From the NCBI GenBank assembly GCA_964399875.1, contig CAYNRQ010000030.1, positions 1 to 13,332 on the forward strand: a stretch of 13,332 bases of DNA. Direction: 5' to 3'. Below are positions 11,261 through 13,332 of this stretch, piece by piece. A program made the position numbers and the translations under genes. How positions within the stretch are numbered: position 1 is the first letter of the stretch; the number at the start of each line of letters is the position of its first letter. The notes below the pieces were generated by a model. That model searched no databases, was not told the origin of the DNA, and saw nothing but the letters and a program-made list of their open reading frames with translations. This DNA comes from CAYNRQ01 sp964399875. Lineage in GTDB: Archaea > Aenigmatarchaeota > Aenigmatarchaeia > QMZP01.

Positions 11261-12817
11261 TTAGAACTCCTTCAGGTTTTTTTGCTTATTTTCCTGTATT
11301 TTTTTGTTTTTTTCTTCTTTAAATTCTTTCTTCAGGCCATAGAGGGTTTTTCTCATTTTTTTCTCCTTATAATAAGCGCTCCATTTGTAGGCCTCATCCC
11401 TTGTTTCCCTTGCTATCAGAACAACTATCTTTCCTATCTTCTGTCTTCCTACCCTTCCTCTGCGCTGTATGGATCTTATCTCTGAAGGGACAGGTTCATA
11501 AAATATGGCAATGTCCATTGATGGGATATCCAGGCCTTCCTCTCCTATGGATGTGCATACAAGAACGTTATAAGAACCGCTCCTGAACTCCTCAAGCCTT
11601 TTTATCTGCTCCTTTTGTGTTATGCCCATTCTCTGCCCGACAAATTCAATTGGTTTTACATTATCTATTCTCTTCAGAACATTCACTATTTCCTTTACAG
11701 ATTCCCTGAAGTTTGCAAATATTATTATCTTGGAATCCTGTTTTTCATTCAATTGCCGCTCAACAATTGAACAGAGCTTTCCCATCTTTGGATGTCTGCA
11801 ATCAGATTTTAGCAGATCATTCGTAAGGAATATGGCCTGTGAAACATTCCTGTTTTTGATTAACCTCTGTGTTACTTTGGATGTTTCAGCCATTAGTTTT
11901 TTCCAGTACTTGTTAAGAACATTTAAACCCTGGGTTTCCAGTAAACCGAGTGCGTGTTCAAGCTTTATTGCCTGTACCACCAGCATCATCGGCGCAAAGG
12001 CCTTTCTGTTGCCTCTCCCAACCTCTTTAATAAGGCTTTTCTGCAACTCAAGAAGCTGCTTTTTTGAGGCCCTTTTTTTGTGTATCAGTCTCCATTTTAT
12101 AAGGCCCTGGACCTTTTTTCTGTATATCTCCTCAAGGAGTTGCTTTATCTTCTTGAAGCTTTCCGGCAGATCAACATATACCCATTCTATCTCCTTTTCC
12201 TTTACATACGGTACGACATCAGCATCCCTTTCTGTTCTTATTTCCACTGCCTGTATTCCAAGACTGTTACATATCTCCTTGATTTTTTCATGTGTTGCAC
12301 CTGGTGAAGCTGTTAAACCTAGGACTCTCGGATTCTCTGCCTCTTTTAGATAGCGTTTTGTTACGTAAGGATAGGAGTATTTGCCAATGGAATGGTGGGC
12401 CTCGTCTGTCACGAGCAAAGAGAAATTCTTGAGTGATATTCTTCCTGCTTTATAATCATTGGCTATTGTCTGGGGTGTGGCAAAAATGAGTTTCTTTTTC
12501 TTGTATAGCTCTTCTCTTTCTTTTGGTTTTATTATGCCTGTTATAACCTGAAACTCCTCCTGGTTTATTTCAAGAAACTTTTTGAACATGTTGCAGTTCT
12601 GGTTTGTAAGGGGCTTTGTAGGAGCCAAAACAAGAATCTTTGAATCAGGGTATTTTTCCAGTCTGTGGGCTGCAAGAAGTACTGCTATGGGTGTCTTTCC
12701 CAGGCCTGTTGGTAATACACAGAGCAGATTTTTATCTATGGCCTGACCTAGAATGGTTTCCTGGTAAACCCTTGATTGCATGGTGTTTGGTTTTATTAAT
12801 TTGTGTTTGACGTGCAT
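11261..12817 (-). CDS. Hef/FANCM-type SF2 helicase without nuclease domain
   Basis: This 518-residue ATP-dependent DNA helicase probably acts on forked or branched DNA at stalled replication forks. It has the order of motifs of the Hef/FANCM group: Q-like RVYQE (16-20), Walker A PTGLGKT (36-42), motif Ia APTKPL (65-70), DEAH box (138-141), TASPG (169-173), and, in the second RecA domain, TSIGEEGLDIP (422-432) and QRRGRVGR (451-458). The ~115 mostly helical residues between the domains (about 215-330) match the thumb-like insertion of Hef. Full-length euryarchaeal Hef carries an additional XPF-like nuclease and HhH domain. Here the protein ends in a short Lys/Glu-rich tail instead, so it is helicase-only. 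A TATA-like TATATTATT (about 12842-12850, minus strand) lies about 29 nt before the ATG, suggesting leaderless mRNA. Confidence 0.9.
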   Translation of the reverse strand: MHVKHKLIKPNTMQSRVYQETILGQAIDKNLLCVLPTGLGKTPIAVLLAAHRLEKYPDSKILVLAPTKPLTNQNCNMFKKFLEINQEEFQVITGIIKPKEREELYKKKKLIFATPQTIANDYKAGRISLKNFSLLVTDEAHHSIGKYSYPYVTKRYLKEAENPRVLGLTASPGATHEKIKEICNSLGIQAVEIRTERDADVVPYVKEKEIEWVYVDLPESFKKIKQLLEEIYRKKVQGLIKWRLIHKKRASKKQLLELQKSLIKEVGRGNRKAFAPMMLVVQAIKLEHALGLLETQGLNVLNKYWKKLMAETSKVTQRLIKNRNVSQAIFLTNDLLKSDCRHPKMGKLCSIVERQLNEKQDSKIIIFANFRESVKEIVNVLKRIDNVKPIEFVGQRMGITQKEQIKRLEEFRSGSYNVLVCTSIGEEGLDIPSMDIAIFYEPVPSEIRSIQRRGRVGRQKIGKIVVLIARETRDEAYKWSAYYKEKKMRKTLYGLKKEFKEEKNKKIQENKQKNLKEF

Positions 12818-12862
12818 AGTTTTAATTTAGTGAACAACAATAATAATATAGGTGTTAATTGT
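12818..12862. promoter_or_regulatory. Compact divergent promoter between the helicase and the retropepsin-like gene
   Basis: Forty-five base pairs separate the two start codons. The helicase side has a TATA-like TATATTATT (minus strand, about 12842-12850). The plus side has AGGTG at 12850-12854, 8 nt before the ATG at 12863, and a weak TTTTAATTTA at about 12820-12829. The two signals overlap, so expression in the two directions may interfere. Confidence 0.45.
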
Positions 12863-13288
12863 ATGGCAAAGGCTAAAAAGAAGGTTGTTGGTTTAATAGA
12901 GAAGGTAAAGATAATGGGTGAAAAAGAGATAGAAACATATGCATTATTTGATACCGGCGCCAGGCTGACTTCCATAGATATCAGACTGGCATCTAAAGCC
13001 AAACTAGGACCTGTTGTTAAAACCACAAGGATAAAGAATCCTTCCTTTAAGACAATTATCAGAAGGCCTGTTGTCATGGCAAAGATAAAGATAAAGGGAA
13101 AGGTTTTTGAGGGCTATGCGAATCTTCAGGACAGATCACATATGACATTTCCTGTCATAATAGGAAGAAACATAATAGCAGGCAGTTTCTTGGTTGATGC
13201 AAAGAAAAATGAAAAGCTTTTTGAGAAAATACAAAAAGGGTGTGATACCGGCCAGAGCTATCTGCATGATTTTACAAAGAGCAAATAA
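12863..13288 (+). CDS. Retropepsin-like aspartic protease of the RimB / 'Zn_protease' family
   Basis: This is a 141-residue soluble protein. I place the start at ATG 12863 (MAKAKKKVVGL) rather than the in-frame ATG at 12803, because the former has a good AGGTG ribosome binding site and begins where the family homology begins, while the latter lies inside the divergent helicase gene. DTGAR at residues 30-34 is the retropepsin-type catalytic Asp-Thr-Gly motif. RRPVVMAKIKIKGK (67-80) and NLQDRSHMTFPVIIGRNII (88-106) are the later signatures, with an FLVDAKK end (109-115). The family was once annotated as 'ATP-dependent zinc protease'. Its members often sit beside RimK-type ATP-grasp ligases, where they are thought to act on glutamate-tagged peptides. 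No RimK is visible here, but the window ends 44 bp downstream. Confidence 0.82.
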   Translation: MAKAKKKVVGLIEKVKIMGEKEIETYALFDTGARLTSIDIRLASKAKLGPVVKTTRIKNPSFKTIIRRPVVMAKIKIKGKVFEGYANLQDRSHMTFPVIIGRNIIAGSFLVDAKKNEKLFEKIQKGCDTGQSYLHDFTKSK

Positions 13289-13299
13289 CATCGCGATGT
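13288..13299. other. Perfect 12-bp palindrome at the end of the retropepsin-like gene
   Basis: ACATCGCGATGT is self-complementary and includes the last base of the stop codon. With no loop it cannot make a strong RNA hairpin. It may be a DNA-binding site or chance. Confidence 0.4.
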
Positions 13300-13312
13300 A
13301 TCCGGTGCAGAT

Positions 13313-13332
13313 ATGCGTGCCTTGGTGTTTGT
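13313..13332 (+). CDS. Possible 5' end of a further gene (cut by the window edge)
   Basis: An ATG at 13313 follows GGTG (13304-13307) with 5-nt spacing and opens MRALVF, a plausible hydrophobic first strand of a Rossmann-like or ATP-grasp protein. Only six codons are visible. By family context a RimK-type ligase would be a reasonable guess, but the sequence cannot show it. Confidence 0.3.

Noticed and set aside
11622..12353. 243-codon plus-strand open frame
   Set aside because: It is fully opposite the helicase core with intact motifs, and its translation is Ser/Phe/Cys-rich noise.
12803..12862. Upstream ATG giving a 161-residue form of the retropepsin-like protein
   Set aside because: The extra 20 residues (Asn-rich) encode nothing family-like, overlap the divergent helicase start, and lack a ribosome binding site, whereas 12863 has AGGTG at proper spacing.

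Overview
The window is archaeal. It encodes transcription factor B (TFB/TFIIB), an archaeal/eukaryotic-type ribosomal protein uS15 with the S13e-like N-terminal extension, a Hef/FANCM-type helicase, and an MgtE/SLC41-type divalent-cation transporter split into two genes. Start codons are preceded by TATA-like boxes or GGTG-type ribosome binding sites. The DNA is AT-rich and tightly packed, with several 1-bp or 4-bp junctions and 40-45 bp divergent promoters. Lysine-rich protein tails and a GPYYY-type N-terminal motif suggest a small-genome (DPANN-like) or related uncultivated archaeon. That placement is inference only.

Layout. 1-55: downstream flank with a perfect hairpin. 56-508 (-): ribosomal protein uS15. 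635-1822 (-): threonine synthase. 1863-2768 (+): a four-helix membrane protein of unknown function, divergent from thrC. 2919-7866 (-): a two-gene unit encoding a 1455-residue membrane-anchored beta-helix surface protein and, 1 bp downstream, a 192-residue secreted protein that repeats its C-terminal domain. 7867-8151: intergenic, with inverted and direct repeats. 8152-9935 (+): an operon of two half-size MgtE/SLC41 transporter subunits (4-nt overlap) and a PhoU/TrkA-C regulatory protein. 9937-11121 (-): TFB with an unusual lysine-rich tail, convergent with the operon by 1 bp. 11261-12817 (-): a Hef-like helicase lacking a nuclease domain. 12863-13288 (+): a retropepsin-like (RimB / 'Zn_protease' family) protein. 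The last bases may begin another gene.

The most striking signal is in the surface-protein locus. Two pairs of direct repeats (613 bp within the large gene; 376 bp between the large gene and its small neighbour) show no differences when compared base by base. Each block is bordered by sequence that is still homologous but clearly diverged. That fits recent gene conversion between older paralogous modules better than simple fresh duplication. An assembly artefact must be excluded first.

Other points of interest are the histone-H1-like SPKK/SPAKK tail of TFB, a perfect 14-bp palindrome in the TFB promoter region, and the poly-T DNA opposite the TFB tail, which may terminate the convergent transporter operon. 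Repeated ATCAAC/GTTGAT half-sites lie upstream of the transporter operon.
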